Shown here one piece after another: positions 54,757-63,721 of a stretch of DNA of 64,000 nt. The notes under the pieces were generated by a model. The model was not told the origin of the DNA. It ran no database searches and was given only the letters and a program-made list of their open reading frames with translations. The stretch's first letter is position 1. The number at the start of each line of letters is the position of its first letter. Source of the DNA: Kosakonia pseudosacchari. GTDB lineage: Bacteria; Pseudomonadota; Gammaproteobacteria; Enterobacterales; Enterobacteriaceae. The translations under genes were made by a program, and so were the position numbers. The stretch lies in the NCBI RefSeq assembly GCF_900184035.1, contig NZ_FXWP01000027.1, positions 62,001 through 126,000 on the forward strand, given 5' to 3'.

Positions 54757-55095
54757 ATGGCGGTAGAAGTTAAATACGTAGTCATTCGTGAAGGTGAGGA
54801 AAAAATGTCTTTTGCCAGCAAAAAGGAAGCCGATGCTTACGATAAGATGCTCGATTTGGCCGAAGTTCTCGGTGACTGGCTTGCAACAGGGCCGGTAGCA
54901 CTGGAAGACAACGCGCGTGATGAGATGGCGCTGTGGCTTGCCGAGCAAAAAGAGGCGCTTAACGGCATTCTGAAATCAGGCAAATTGCCGGGTGCTGAAA
55001 CGGAAGACGCGGCAGCACCGGCCGACTCTTCTGATGCAGAAACCGCTGACGCTGTGGATATCAAAACTGCAGCGAAACGCGTGAAAGTCGCGTGA
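54757..55095 (+). CDS. yebG: SOS-induced DNA damage protein YebG
   Basis: A 112-residue protein; E. coli YebG has 96, the extra length being an Ala/Asp/Glu-rich tail (PGAETEDAAAPADSSDAETAD). The conserved N-terminal domain has MAVEVKYVVIREGEEKMSFASKK-type sequence and DKMLDLAEVLGDWL. The molecular function is not known, though the gene is SOS-induced in E. coli. The LexA box in front supports the call. Confidence 0.92.
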   Translation: MAVEVKYVVIREGEEKMSFASKKEADAYDKMLDLAEVLGDWLATGPVALEDNARDEMALWLAEQKEALNGILKSGKLPGAETEDAAAPADSSDAETADAVDIKTAAKRVKVA

Positions 55096-55153
55096 TCTTG
55101 CACTGCCAGCAATTTGTACCATGCTTTGAAGGGGTAAAAATCAGGAGATAAGC

Positions 55154-55504
55154 ATGAAAATAGCAGGAGTTTTCACTGGTCTGCTTTTGCTGGCAGGTAG
55201 CACGGCGGCGTATGCCGCCACGGATAAGGCGGTGAAATTTCCCTCGTGCGAGGGGCTCAAGGCAGACGGCATTGCCGCCAGTGTTAAGCGGGATTATCTG
55301 CAGAATCGCATTGTCCGATGGGCTGATGATCAAAAGAAACTGGGGCAGGCCGATCCGGTTGCCTGGGTCAATCCGAAGGAAATTACTGTTAAGGATGATA
55401 AATGGGTTGTGGCGTTAACCGTTCGCGGCAAAAGCACGGACATTCACTATCGCGTCGCCATCGATTGTAAAGCTGGAACCGCAGAGTATCAGCCGCGATC
55501 GTAA
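55154..55504 (+). CDS. yebF: Exported protein YebF
   Basis: A small secreted protein of 116 residues (E. coli 118). The signal peptide is [21 protein letters not shown]. Two cysteines, in [14 protein letters not shown] and AIDCKAGT, form the family disulfide. E. coli YebF reaches the medium via outer-membrane porins; the mature form has colicin-M immunity-like structure. The physiological role is unclear. It lies between yebG and yebE. Confidence 0.93.
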   Translation: MKIAGVFTGLLLLAGSTAAYAATDKAVKFPSCEGLKADGIAASVKRDYLQNRIVRWADDQKKLGQADPVAWVNPKEITVKDDKWVVALTVRGKSTDIHYRVAIDCKAGTAEYQPRS

Positions 55505-55598
55505 CAGCGCATTTTCCCATTCTTTTCAGATATAGACACTTCCTGACATCCCCCTCGCTTACTCTGTGCGCACAACTATCATGGTAAGCGAGGGTTCT

Positions 55599-56258
55599 AT
55601 GAGCTGGTTAAATCAACTGCAGTCGTTACTTGGTCAGAAAAGTGATACACAGACGCCGAGTTCAGGTGGGCAGGGGCTTAATAATTTATTGGTGCCGGGT
55701 GCATTAGGTGGCCTGGCGGGTCTGCTGGTTGCCAGTAAATCATCGCGTAAATTGCTCGCGAAATATGGAACGGGTGCTTTGCTGGTGGGCGGAGGCGCCG
55801 TTGCGGGCAGCGTGCTGTGGAATAAGTACAAGGATCGCATCCGGGATGCACATCAGGGTGAGCCGAAATTTGGCCAGCAAAACACGCCCCTGGATGTACG
55901 CACTGAGCGGCTGATCCTGGCGCTGGTATTCGCCGCTAAAAGCGATGGACACATCGATGATAAAGAACGCGCGGCGATAGAACAGCAATTGCGTGAAGCG
56001 GGCGTGGAAGCGCAAGGGCAGCAACTGGTGTCGAATGCTATAGACCAGCCGCTGGATCCCGCGCGTCTGGCGCAGGGAGTGCAAAACGAAGAAGAAGCGC
56101 TGGAAGTTTACTTCCTGAGCTGCGCCGTTATCGATATCGATCATTTTATGGAGCGCAGCTATTTAAACGCGCTGGGCGATGCGTTAAAAATTCCGCAAGA
56201 CGTGCGAGAAGATATCGAGGCAGATCTCAAAAAGCAGAAATTAGCGCTTAGCTCATGA
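55599..56258 (+). CDS. yebE: Inner membrane protein YebE (DUF533)
   Basis: A 219-residue protein equal in length to E. coli YebE when started at ATG 55599 ([13 protein letters not shown]); an in-frame upstream start at 55566 lacks conservation. One or two glycine-rich hydrophobic segments (about 28-75, [16 protein letters not shown] and [16 protein letters not shown]) are followed by a TerB-like helical domain ([21 protein letters not shown]). In E. coli it responds to envelope stress (Cpx). Function is not known. Confidence 0.92.
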   Translation: MSWLNQLQSLLGQKSDTQTPSSGGQGLNNLLVPGALGGLAGLLVASKSSRKLLAKYGTGALLVGGGAVAGSVLWNKYKDRIRDAHQGEPKFGQQNTPLDVRTERLILALVFAAKSDGHIDDKERAAIEQQLREAGVEAQGQQLVSNAIDQPLDPARLAQGVQNEEEALEVYFLSCAVIDIDHFMERSYLNALGDALKIPQDVREDIEADLKKQKLALSS

Positions 56259-56336
56259 TCTACATTACGTTTCGCTTGCATCGCGCGCGGGTTTTGCCAC
56301 CCTTATAGGTATGTAAAACCAAATAAGAATTGTGTT

Positions 56337-58412
56337 ATGTCGCCGAAAGCAAAAAAAATCCCGCACGCCATGACAATGCATGGTGATACGCGTATCGACA
56401 ACTATTACTGGCTGCGGGATGATACGCGCTCACAGCCAGATGTTCTGGATTATCTCCATCAGGAAAATGATTACGGGCGTGAGGTAATGGCCTCCCAGCA
56501 AGCGTTGCAGGACGACGTGCTGGCAGAAATCATCTCGCGAATACCTCAGCGCGAAGTCTCCGCGCCCTATATTAAAAATGGCTACCGTTACCGGCACATC
56601 TACGAGCCGGGAAATGAATATGCCATTTATCAGCGTCAGTCGGTTCTCAGTTCCGAGTGGGATGAGTGGTCGGTGTTACTGGATGCCAACCAGCGTGCGT
56701 CTCACAGTGAGTTCTACACCCTTGGCGGCATGGAAGTCTCACCCGACAACACCATCATGGCGATTGCCGAAGATTATCTTTCCCGCAGACAATATGGTCT
56801 GCGTTTTCGCAATCTTGAAACGGGCAACTGGTATCCGGAAATGCTGGATAATGTCTCGCCGGAATTTGTCTGGGTTAATGATTCTGAAACGCTCTACTAT
56901 GTGCGCAAACATGCCACAACTTTACTGCCTTACCAGGTCTGGCGACACACCATAGGCACGCCTTCGCAGCAGGATGAGCTGGTGTATGAAGAGCAGGATG
57001 AGACCTTTTATGTTGGCCTGAGCAAAACTACCTCCCAGCACTACATCACTATTCATCTCGCCAGCGCGACTACCAGTGAAGTTCTCCTGCTTGATGCAGA
57101 ACTGCCGGATGCGCAACCGCTGCGTTTTCTGCCAAGGCGCAAAGATCACGAATATAGCCTCGATCATTACCAGCACACCTTTTATTTGCGATCTAACCGG
57201 GATGGTAAAAATTTCGGCCTGTATCGAACCAAAGTGCGCGATGAACGGCGTTGGGAAGTGCTGATCCCGGCGCGTGAGCAGGTGATGCTCGAAGGGTTTA
57301 CGCTGTTTACTGACTGGCTGGTTGTGGAAGAACGGCAGCGCGGCTTAACGAGTTTGCGCCAGATTAACCGCAAAACGCGGGAAGTTGTCGGTATTGCGTT
57401 TGATGATCCCGCCTATGTCACCTGGCTTGCCTACAATCCGGAACCGGAAACATCACGCCTGCGTTATGGCTACTCATCAATGACCATGCCGGATACGCTG
57501 TTTGAGCTGGATATGGATACCGGAGAGCGGCGTGTACTGAAACAAATGGAAGTAGCGGGGTTTGATTCCAGCGATTATCGCAGCGAGCACTTGTGGATCC
57601 ACGCCAGAGATGGTGTCGAAGTGCCAGTGTCGCTGGTTTATAACCATAAATATTTCCGCAAAGGTGAGAATCCGTTACTGGTTTATGGGTATGGTTCTTA
57701 CGGCGCCAGTATGGATGCAGATTTTAGCAGTAGTCGGCTCAGCTTGCTGGATCGCGGGTTTGTCTGCGCTATCGCGCATATTCGCGGCGGCGGCGAATTG
57801 GGGCATTCCTGGTATGAGGACGGGAAGTTCCTCAACAAAAAAAACACTTTTAATGATTTTATCGATGTCACCGACAACTTGCTGGCGCAAGGCTATGGCT
57901 CGCCACTGTTCTGTTATGGCATGGGGGGGAGCGCGGGCGGATTACTGATGGGCGCGGTCATCAACCAACGTCCATCGCTGTTCCACGGCGTCATTGCCCA
58001 GGTGCCGTTTGTCGATGCTCTGACCACCATGCTTGATGAGTCAATTCCGTTAACCACCGGGGAATTTGAAGAGTGGGGCAATCCGCAGGATGAAACCTAT
58101 TATCACTACATTAAAAGTTATAGCCCGTACGACAATATTGCAGCGCATGCCTATCCGCATATGCTGGTAACGACCGGTCTTCACGATTCGCAGGTACAAT
58201 ACTGGGAGCCTGCAAAATGGGTCGCGAAGCTGCGTGAATATAAAACCGATGATAATTTGCTATTGCTGTGCACGGATATGGATTCCGGACATGGTGGAAA
58301 ATCCGGCCGGTTTAAATCCTACGAAGGTGTTGCACTGGAATATGCGTTTTTAATCGCCCTGGCACAGGGAACATTGCCCGGAAAAGGGAACGGTTACTCT
58401 TCGCCCAGGTAG
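56337..58412 (+). CDS. ptrB: Oligopeptidase B
   Basis: A serine peptidase (S9A) that cuts short peptides after Lys or Arg. It has 691 residues (E. coli 686). The N-terminal seven-bladed propeller covers about 70-400; the C-terminal alpha/beta hydrolase domain has nucleophile S532 in [14 protein letters not shown], and the late Asp and His are in [13 protein letters not shown] and [11 protein letters not shown]. No signal peptide. Its 3' end overlaps the exoX stop by 19 bp. Confidence 0.96.
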   Translation: MSPKAKKIPHAMTMHGDTRIDNYYWLRDDTRSQPDVLDYLHQENDYGREVMASQQALQDDVLAEIISRIPQREVSAPYIKNGYRYRHIYEPGNEYAIYQRQSVLSSEWDEWSVLLDANQRASHSEFYTLGGMEVSPDNTIMAIAEDYLSRRQYGLRFRNLETGNWYPEMLDNVSPEFVWVNDSETLYYVRKHATTLLPYQVWRHTIGTPSQQDELVYEEQDETFYVGLSKTTSQHYITIHLASATTSEVLLLDAELPDAQPLRFLPRRKDHEYSLDHYQHTFYLRSNRDGKNFGLYRTKVRDERRWEVLIPAREQVMLEGFTLFTDWLVVEERQRGLTSLRQINRKTREVVGIAFDDPAYVTWLAYNPEPETSRLRYGYSSMTMPDTLFELDMDTGERRVLKQMEVAGFDSSDYRSEHLWIHARDGVEVPVSLVYNHKYFRKGENPLLVYGYGSYGASMDADFSSSRLSLLDRGFVCAIAHIRGGGELGHSWYEDGKFLNKKNTFNDFIDVTDNLLAQGYGSPLFCYGMGGSAGGLLMGAVINQRPSLFHGVIAQVPFVDALTTMLDESIPLTTGEFEEWGNPQDETYYHYIKSYSPYDNIAAHAYPHMLVTTGLHDSQVQYWEPAKWVAKLREYKTDDNLLLLCTDMDSGHGGKSGRFKSYEGVALEYAFLIALAQGTLPGKGNGYSSPR

Positions 58413-59056
58413 TGTTTTAATGTTAATCGCAGCTCCGGGCTCATGCGCTCCAGGTTGTTAAACAACCAGCGCAGGTATCCCGGATCGCGATCGGCGATTT
58501 CAGAGACGGCTTTACCCCGGTATTTACCGAACGTAAATGTTGTCAGCAACGCGGGGCGACCGGTTACTGTGGCCATTTGATCGGGTGTCCAGCCGGACAC
58601 CTGCATAATGTCGATCAACAGCGCAGCGGTGATGTAGCAATCATATAACGCGCGGTGGTGATGCAATCCGGCAGGCGTTTGAACACTCAACTTACGTGAT
58701 TTATACAGCGCCATATTGCTGTATTTGATGCCGGGCCACAGGCGGCGCGCCAGTTTCATGGTACAAATCCACTCTCCCGGCATTTCAGGCAACACCCGGC
58801 GGTCAAAACTGGCATTGTGCGCGACATACCAGTCGCTCCCGTAATAGTGTGGAACAACCTCCTCAATCCATGGCTGATGAGCGACCATCGCTTCGGTGAT
58901 ATGGTGTATCGCCATCGCCTGCGGGCTGATTGGCCTGTCCGGGCGTACCAGATGGCTCATCGGATTAACAATCTGCCCGTCGACAACATCAACGGAGGCA
59001 ATTTCAACAATGCCTCCTTGCAAATCGCAGGTTTCGGTATCGATAACGCGTAACAT
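58394..59056 (-). CDS. exoX: Exodeoxyribonuclease X
   Basis: A DEDD-family 3'-5' DNA exonuclease used in mismatch repair and recombination. From the ATG at 59056 ([11 protein letters not shown]) it has 220 residues, the E. coli length; four extra N-terminal residues are possible from 59068. Catalytic residues are in IDTETC (D, E), [12 protein letters not shown] (D) and [12 protein letters not shown] (H, D). It lies 11 bp downstream of holE on the same strand, so they are probably co-transcribed; E. coli has yobB between them. Confidence 0.95.
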   Translation of the reverse strand: MLRVIDTETCDLQGGIVEIASVDVVDGQIVNPMSHLVRPDRPISPQAMAIHHITEAMVAHQPWIEEVVPHYYGSDWYVAHNASFDRRVLPEMPGEWICTMKLARRLWPGIKYSNMALYKSRKLSVQTPAGLHHHRALYDCYITAALLIDIMQVSGWTPDQMATVTGRPALLTTFTFGKYRGKAVSEIADRDPGYLRWLFNNLERMSPELRLTLKHYLGEE

Positions 59057-59067
59057 GCCTGGCTCCA

Positions 59068-59298
59068 TTATTTCACTTTGGGCTCGTAAGGCAGGCGGGA
59101 GAGCGACACAGAGGCCAGACGGTGGGCTATCAACCGCTCTCTAAACCAGCTCCGCAGATGTTCCGGTTGCTCGCGTTCAACGGCTTCGGCAATCACCGGC
59201 ATGTTGTAACGCTCTTTAAACGCGACACCCGCCGCAGCAAGGTCAACGTTGACCTTGTCCATCTCTTGTTGTTCAAGCTGCGCAAGATTGGTAATCAT
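59068..59298 (-). CDS. holE: DNA polymerase III theta subunit
   Basis: A 76-residue subunit, equal to E. coli HolE, that binds and stabilises the proofreading subunit epsilon (DnaQ). The sequence from [20 protein letters not shown] to the C-terminal LSRLPYEP is nearly identical to E. coli. It adjoins exoX, another DEDD exonuclease gene. Confidence 0.95.
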   Translation of the reverse strand: MITNLAQLEQQEMDKVNVDLAAAGVAFKERYNMPVIAEAVEREQPEHLRSWFRERLIAHRLASVSLSRLPYEPKVK

Positions 59299-59435
59299 GA
59301 TGTTCTCCTGGGTTCACGCGGCAAAAGTTACTAAGCCTGTCGCAGAAAGACAAGCGTGCCGACGATGATACTCGACGCGATTATTGTACAGCGTTATTCT
59401 TTGTGTCATATGCATAACTAAAAGGAATGAACAAT

Positions 59436-59810
59436 ATGCCTGTTGCATCCTGTCGCCACTGGCGAGCCATCGCATTGATTGTCAGCCTGTTCGCGACACC
59501 TGCTGTTCTGGCGCATGCTCATCTTAAAGGGCAGTACCCCGCCGCAGATGCAGCCGTTGCGGCCGCGCCACAAGCATTAACGCTGAATTTCTCTGAAGGC
59601 ATCGAGCCTAAATTTAGCGGCGTCGCAGTGACCAATGCGCAGCAGCGAATTATCAAGACTGGCGTGGTAAAGCGCAATGAGAATGACAAAAAGCAGATGA
59701 TTGTTCCGCTGGAAGAACCGCTGCCAACGGGCAACTATACCGTTAACTGGCATGTCGTTTCCGTTGACGGGCACAAAACCAGTGGCCAATACGCATTTTC
59801 CGTGAAGTGA
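59436..59810 (+). CDS. yobA: CopC-domain periplasmic protein YobA
   Basis: A periplasmic copper-binding protein of the CopC family. From ATG 59436 (AAGGA 9 bp upstream) it has 124 residues, as in E. coli; an ATG at 59427 adds three. The signal peptide ends at PAVLA, so the mature protein begins HAHLKG, which supplies the N-terminal histidine copper ligands, with VSVDGHKTSGQY near the C-terminus. It precedes yebZ (CopD) and yebY; the trio is proposed to act in copper uptake or handling. Confidence 0.92.
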   Translation: MPVASCRHWRAIALIVSLFATPAVLAHAHLKGQYPAADAAVAAAPQALTLNFSEGIEPKFSGVAVTNAQQRIIKTGVVKRNENDKKQMIVPLEEPLPTGNYTVNWHVVSVDGHKTSGQYAFSVK

Positions 59811-59813
59811 CTG

Positions 59814-60683
59814 ATGTTAGCAGCCGTGTTGGTTGGATTACGTTTTGTGCATTTTGCGTCTCTGATGCAGGTCTTGGGCTGCACGTTATTTAGTGTGTGG
59901 TTCGCGCCGGGCAGCCTGCAACGGCTTCTCGCGCAACGCTTTCTTTTTTGGCAACGAGGCTGTTTATGGCTTGCCGCAGTCAGTGCAGCAGCGATGTTTG
60001 CCGTGCAGGGCGGTGTAATGGGCGATGGCTGGTCTGATGTCGTGCGTCCGGATATCTGGCTGGTAGCCGCTGGCACACAAACCGGGGCCGTGCTGGTGTG
60101 GCAGGTTGTTGCTGCGTGTCTGGCGCTTGTTGTCGTGCTTATGCAACCGTTACAGCAACGTAAAATACTGCTACTGGTAATTCTGCAATTTGTACTGGCC
60201 GCAGGAATAGGGCATGCCGCGATGCGTGAGGGCGCAATGGGCGTCGTGCAGCGGGGTACTCACGCAGTGCATTTATTATGTGCCGCGATGTGGCTGGGCG
60301 GGTTGTTGCCGGTATTATTCTGCATGAAACTGGCTCGCGGCCCCTGGCGTGCATCGGCAATTGCCGCCATGATGCGCTTTTCCTGGTACGGCCATTTCGC
60401 CGTCGCGGGCGTGATCCTCACTGGCGCTATCAATACGCTCTTAATACAGGGTTTGGCCAGGCCATGGCAGAGCCTCTGGGGCCAGGGGTTATTGTTGAAA
60501 TGTGCGCTTGTGGCGTTGATGGTAGTAATAGCTGTCATGAATCGGTATGTTCTGGTGCCGCGACTGACTCTGCAAAGTGACACTGCCCGGCAGCGTTTTA
60601 TCGCATTGACCTGGGCTGAAGTCGGGCTGGGCGCACTGGTGCTGGCAGCAGTAAGTTTGTTTGCAACATGGGAACCTTTTTGA
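59814..60683 (+). CDS. yebZ: CopD-domain copper transport protein YebZ
   Basis: A 289-residue inner-membrane protein (E. coli 290) with about eight hydrophobic segments, of the CopD family. Conserved histidines occur in LRFVHFASLMQVLG, AAGIGHAAMREGAMG and RGTHAVHLLCAAMWLGGLLPV. It is thought to move copper across the inner membrane with YobA. It begins 3 bp after yobA. Confidence 0.93.
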   Translation: MLAAVLVGLRFVHFASLMQVLGCTLFSVWFAPGSLQRLLAQRFLFWQRGCLWLAAVSAAAMFAVQGGVMGDGWSDVVRPDIWLVAAGTQTGAVLVWQVVAACLALVVVLMQPLQQRKILLLVILQFVLAAGIGHAAMREGAMGVVQRGTHAVHLLCAAMWLGGLLPVLFCMKLARGPWRASAIAAMMRFSWYGHFAVAGVILTGAINTLLIQGLARPWQSLWGQGLLLKCALVALMVVIAVMNRYVLVPRLTLQSDTARQRFIALTWAEVGLGALVLAAVSLFATWEPF

Positions 60684-60701
60684 ATGAACCTGGCGGGAAA
60701 A

Positions 60702-61040
60702 ATGAAGAAGAGTTTATTAGTTCTGGTAATGCTGGCATGTTCAGGTACGGTACTGGCTTCGCCACAGGTCATTACGGTAAGCCGCTTTGAGATTGGCAAA
60801 GACAAATGGGCATTTAACCGTGAGGAAGTGATGCTGACGTGCCGGCCAGGTCATGCGTTGTATGCCATCAACCCCAGCACGCTGGTGCAATACCCATTGA
60901 ATGATGTGGCTGAAAAAGAAGTTGCCAGTGGTAAGACTATTGCTCAGCCGATTAGCATCATCCAGATCGATAATCCTGCCAAACCTGGTGAAAAAATGAG
61001 TCTTGCCCCTTTTATTACGCGAGCTGAGACGCTTTGTTAA
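60702..61040 (+). CDS. yebY: DUF2511 secreted protein YebY
   Basis: From ATG 60702 ([19 protein letters not shown] signal peptide, with GGGAAAA before it) the protein has 112 residues (E. coli 113); an earlier ATG at 60684 adds six. The mature protein opens [28 protein letters not shown] and has two cysteines (MLTCRPG, AETLC). It is the last gene of the yobA-yebZ-yebY operon. In E. coli YebY is linked to copper availability. Confidence 0.92.
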   Translation: MKKSLLVLVMLACSGTVLASPQVITVSRFEIGKDKWAFNREEVMLTCRPGHALYAINPSTLVQYPLNDVAEKEVASGKTIAQPISIIQIDNPAKPGEKMSLAPFITRAETLC

Positions 61041-61070
61041 AATTCAGCGTTAATCCGCTGATCCACAATA

Positions 61071-61110
61071 AAAAACCGCAAGCCTGAATAAACAAGCCTT
61101 GCGGTTTTCG
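61071..61110 (+). terminator. Terminator after yebY
   Basis: AAAACCGCAAG (61072-61082) pairs perfectly with CTTGCGGTTTT (61098-61108). Confidence 0.85.
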
Positions 61111-61129
61111 CCTTTCATTAGCGTGACGG

Positions 61130-61310
61130 TAACCCAATTTTTCTGACCACTTTTGTCGCGGACTGGAAAACCTGACGCCGTCATCTATTCTTAAAGTGCA
61201 AGGCGACTTAGCCTGCATTAATGCCAACTTTTAGCGCACGGCTCTCTCCCAAGAGCCATTTCCCTGGACCGAATACAGGAATCGTGTTCGGTCTTTTTTT
61301 ATCTCTACGT
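61130..61310 (-). ncRNA. Possible SraC (RyeA) antisense RNA
   Basis: In E. coli a longer RNA, SraC/RyeA, is encoded opposite SdsR and is degraded with it. The complementary strand of this conserved locus is present, but I could not identify its promoter or ends, so the extent given is only the region of overlap. Inferred from synteny. Confidence 0.4.
61198..61300 (+). ncRNA. sdsR: SdsR (RyeB) small RNA
   Basis: About 103 nt, nearly identical to the E. coli SdsR sequence I know, including CTGCATTAATGCCAAC and TTTAGCGCACGGCTCTCTCC, and ending in a Rho-independent terminator (GACCGAATAC paired with GTGTTCGGTC, then T7). It lies downstream of yebY, as in E. coli. SdsR is a stationary-phase, sigmaS-dependent, Hfq-binding RNA that represses mutS, ompD, tolC and others in relatives. 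A sigmaS-type -10, C-TATTCT (61185-61191), is 6 bp before the predicted start. Confidence 0.92.
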
Positions 61311-61952
61311 CATGCAGGTTTCTTTATCTCGTCCTGAAAATTCCCAAAACCGTGCATCGCCACAAACCATAACATATTCTGCACCGCGTGCGTCCAGGTA
61401 TTTTTTTGTGATTACGATGTTTTTATGACCACAACAATGCATGCCAGAACACCTCTTTATGCCGCATCTAATAACCAGCCTGTAAGCCACGGGAAACCGT
61501 CACGTACCGCGGGGTTATGGTTTCCCGAGGCACAGAAGTAAAAGCATCTACGCTGGAGAGGTTCTGATCGGGAGTCCGTTGATAGTTTTACGCGATGTAC
61601 GTCAGTTTTAACGAACGTTTTTGACCTGTTTGCCCTGGTTCTGGAGCTGCACTTCGCTGACATCTTCACATCACTCCGGTCGCGGCAACCCGCGTAAGAC
61701 AAATGGAGTACTGCTCGCAAAATACATTTCATGAAACAGCAACATGCAGAGCGTAGTGATGAAAAATATAAATATTAAGACCTTATAACCGATAAAACGA
61801 TCCGCCTTTTCAAGGGAATGCACTTAGTATGAAAATAAAGATGTTATTAGCTTCCATGGCGCATGTGGTTTATGGGTAGAGCAATATATAACGTAATGAG
61901 CTGAACAGGCTGTCATTAATTTTTTTGAGAAAAGTAACTTAATCCCGGCAGG

Positions 61953-62306
61953 GTGCCAATTCGTAAAGGAAAGCCAGCAAAAGACCTAAATAACCAACCG
62001 GCAAAGGATATGCTGCCAGGTATTTGTGATAACAATATTGCTTATACAAAGCCGGTATCTTTCTCTGAAATTTCTCCACACGAATATGCGGGAGAGTCTT
62101 ATATCTGCGGTGTCATCTCAGGAGAAACTGAACTTGGCCGTAGAATTGGCATCCGATTTATTTCAGCAGAATCTAGTCACCTGTTTATCGGTTTTACGTT
62201 CTCGCGACGACCGATTACCTATATTGCTAAAAACCCGTTCACAGCTCTCGAATACCGTCGAGAAAGTGATTTGTCTAATAAACGCAATAACGAAGTTTTC
62301 CTTTAG
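61953..62306 (+). CDS. Unrecognised 117-codon frame, doubtful
   Basis: The longest frame in the accessory stretch. It encodes a polar 117-residue sequence (for example HEYAGESYICGVISGETELG) with no signal peptide, membrane segment or motif I recognise. No clear Shine-Dalgarno precedes its start, and a second frame of 101 codons overlaps it. It could be part of a decayed gene. Low confidence that it is translated. Confidence 0.2.
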   Translation: MPIRKGKPAKDLNNQPAKDMLPGICDNNIAYTKPVSFSEISPHEYAGESYICGVISGETELGRRIGIRFISAESSHLFIGFTFSRRPITYIAKNPFTALEYRRESDLSNKRNNEVFL

Positions 62307-62541
62307 ACCTGCAGGTATTAAAGCTCGATAATTACTTGATATTGTTTGCGTATTTTGCGTCCATGCGCAGCGAGTTGTCGCAGTTCAGGAATACTCCACC
62401 GTACTCGCGGCAATATGAAACAGCTGACAATTACATTGATCTCACGGAAGGGGCAGGTCAGCGGCGCGAAGCATCAGGAGAGTACTTGTTGAACCCAGAG
62501 GATTTGATGAAAAAAAACCACAACGGGCACAAGAGAATATC

Positions 62542-62583
62542 AATCGTCCAGTCCAGGGAGCAACTCACGCTAGCTGGACGATT
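62542..62583. repeat. Perfect 10-bp inverted repeat beyond the virK-like gene
   Basis: AATCGTCCAG (62542-62551) and CTGGACGATT (62574-62583) are exact reverse complements 22 bp apart. They lie just beyond the stop of the minus-strand virK-like gene at 62599. There is no T run, so it is not a classic terminator. Confidence 0.5.
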
Positions 62584-62598
62584 TATCAACACATGCTG

Positions 62599-63546
62599 TT
62601 ATGCCGCAAATAAGTGGTTAATTTTTACAATCACATCGTCCAGTAATTCGAAACGACGGCGGTATTCAGCACGTTTTTTACTGGCGATCGCCTCCAGCGG
62701 TTTACGCGCGAATTGCACTGGTAAACGCCAGCGCCATGCACTCTCTTTTTCGCCTTCAATTGATGCCCAAAACTCATCATAGCTGGCGTGGAAATGGCGG
62801 CCTTTGCTCAGGCGATAGCGCAATGCGCGGAATACGTGCCCGTTGTCACTGACGCCATACATTGCCGAAACGCCGGTAAGCAGGGAAATCTGACTTAAGA
62901 CTTCAAGCAACATTTTTTTCGGGAAGATACCGTGGCAGGCGCGAGTTGCGACTTTAATAACTTCATGGCTGACACTGCGGCGCGGGCCTTGTAAACCACC
63001 AATCACCAGCGCGCGATGGCCTTCTTCACCCACCACACTAAAGGTTACGCTTGCCAGCAAGGTCTGCTCGCCATCATACATCCACAGGGTGGTTTCTCCC
63101 TCGCGTTCAGCTTTACTGGCGCACGAGGCATAAACGCTAAAATGCGCATCATCCTTACCGGTAAATTCAATTATCTGCACTGGTACGGGCGAACTCAGCG
63201 CTTCCGCCAGTTTTGGCGATACTTTTTCATCAAGCCAGGCGTAGTGGCTGATGATGGCATCTGCACGTTGCGAAGCATTTAACCCGAGCGTTAAATATTG
63301 GCGATGAGATTTGCTCGGCAGCGTTATTTGCGCGTCAAGTAAGCGGCTAAAATCCGGGCGCTGCGAAAGCGAGGTAAGCATCCGGTTTGTGGACGACCAG
63401 AACAGCAGCGAACGTAACAAAAACTTAATGCGGTAATTACGTTTTTTCCAGATGGGGCCTGGCACAAGACGTCCGCTTACCAGATCGGAAATAATATGCG
63501 CATTATGATTTGAGTTAAGTTCTGTTTGCAGGCTGGTATTGGACAC
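62599..63546 (-). CDS. VirK/YbjX family protein (DUF535)
   Basis: A 315-residue cytoplasmic protein of the VirK/YbjX (DUF535) family. Typical blocks are RQYLTLGLNASQRADAIISHYAWLD, VSVVGEEGH-type SFSVVGEEGHRALVIGGLQGP, CHGIFPKKMLLEVL and GVSDNGHVF followed by YDEFWAS. It starts at GTG 63546 with AGAGG about 9 bp upstream. Relatives in Salmonella and Shigella (VirK) are PhoP-regulated and tied to antimicrobial-peptide resistance or virulence; the mechanism is unknown. E. coli K-12 has no such gene here (its YbjX is elsewhere), so this copy is an insertion before pphA. Confidence 0.85.
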   Translation of the reverse strand: MSNTSLQTELNSNHNAHIISDLVSGRLVPGPIWKKRNYRIKFLLRSLLFWSSTNRMLTSLSQRPDFSRLLDAQITLPSKSHRQYLTLGLNASQRADAIISHYAWLDEKVSPKLAEALSSPVPVQIIEFTGKDDAHFSVYASCASKAEREGETTLWMYDGEQTLLASVTFSVVGEEGHRALVIGGLQGPRRSVSHEVIKVATRACHGIFPKKMLLEVLSQISLLTGVSAMYGVSDNGHVFRALRYRLSKGRHFHASYDEFWASIEGEKESAWRWRLPVQFARKPLEAIASKKRAEYRRRFELLDDVIVKINHLFAA

Positions 63547-63721
63547 GGAGAAAGACCTCTAAAAGTTCAGCGCTTAGTTTAGAGATCATGGAAATACAAA
63601 TTAACCTTGCTCCCGGCTTTATTTCCGTTCTGTTTAACTTCTATTTAGAAATAGAGGCAAAAAACGATTCTCTCTTCCTGGTGCAGGATTTTCCTATACT
63701 GGAAAGAGAGGGGGAATGAAT
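63547..63721. promoter_or_regulatory. virK-like / pphA divergent promoter region
   Basis: A 175-bp AT-rich gap between divergent genes. On the plus strand TGTTTA-ACTTC-TATTTA (63631-63646) is one base from a PhoP-box direct repeat, oriented toward pphA; on the minus strand no good box was seen. Regulation by PhoP is only a possibility. Confidence 0.3.

Larger units (their letters stand above)
61301..62598. other. AT-richer accessory stretch with no convincing gene
   Basis: About 1.3 kb between SdsR and the virK-like gene that E. coli lacks. It is AT-richer than its neighbours, especially from about 61740 onward. Open frames are short and overlapping: 61 codons at 61305-61490 (minus), 117 codons at 61953-62306 and 101 codons at 62026-62331 (both plus), with no family recognised. 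A short frame at 61829-61879 starts MKIKMLLASMAHVVYG after AAGGGAATG and looks like a cut-off signal peptide. There are inverted repeats GGGAAACC/GGTTTCCC (61491-61498 and 61519-61526) and at 62542-62583. It may be decayed genes or unannotated RNA. Confidence 0.5.

Noticed and set aside
62026-62331. 101-codon frame with stretches vaguely like a response-regulator receiver or a LuxR-type domain
   Set aside because: The resemblance (for example LRSRDDRLPILL) needs several assumed changes and lacks the acidic pocket or helix-turn-helix core, so no family is claimed.
62337-62782. 148-codon plus-strand frame over the 3' end of the virK-like gene
   Set aside because: Its C-terminal third is antisense to a confident gene and the product is not recognisable.
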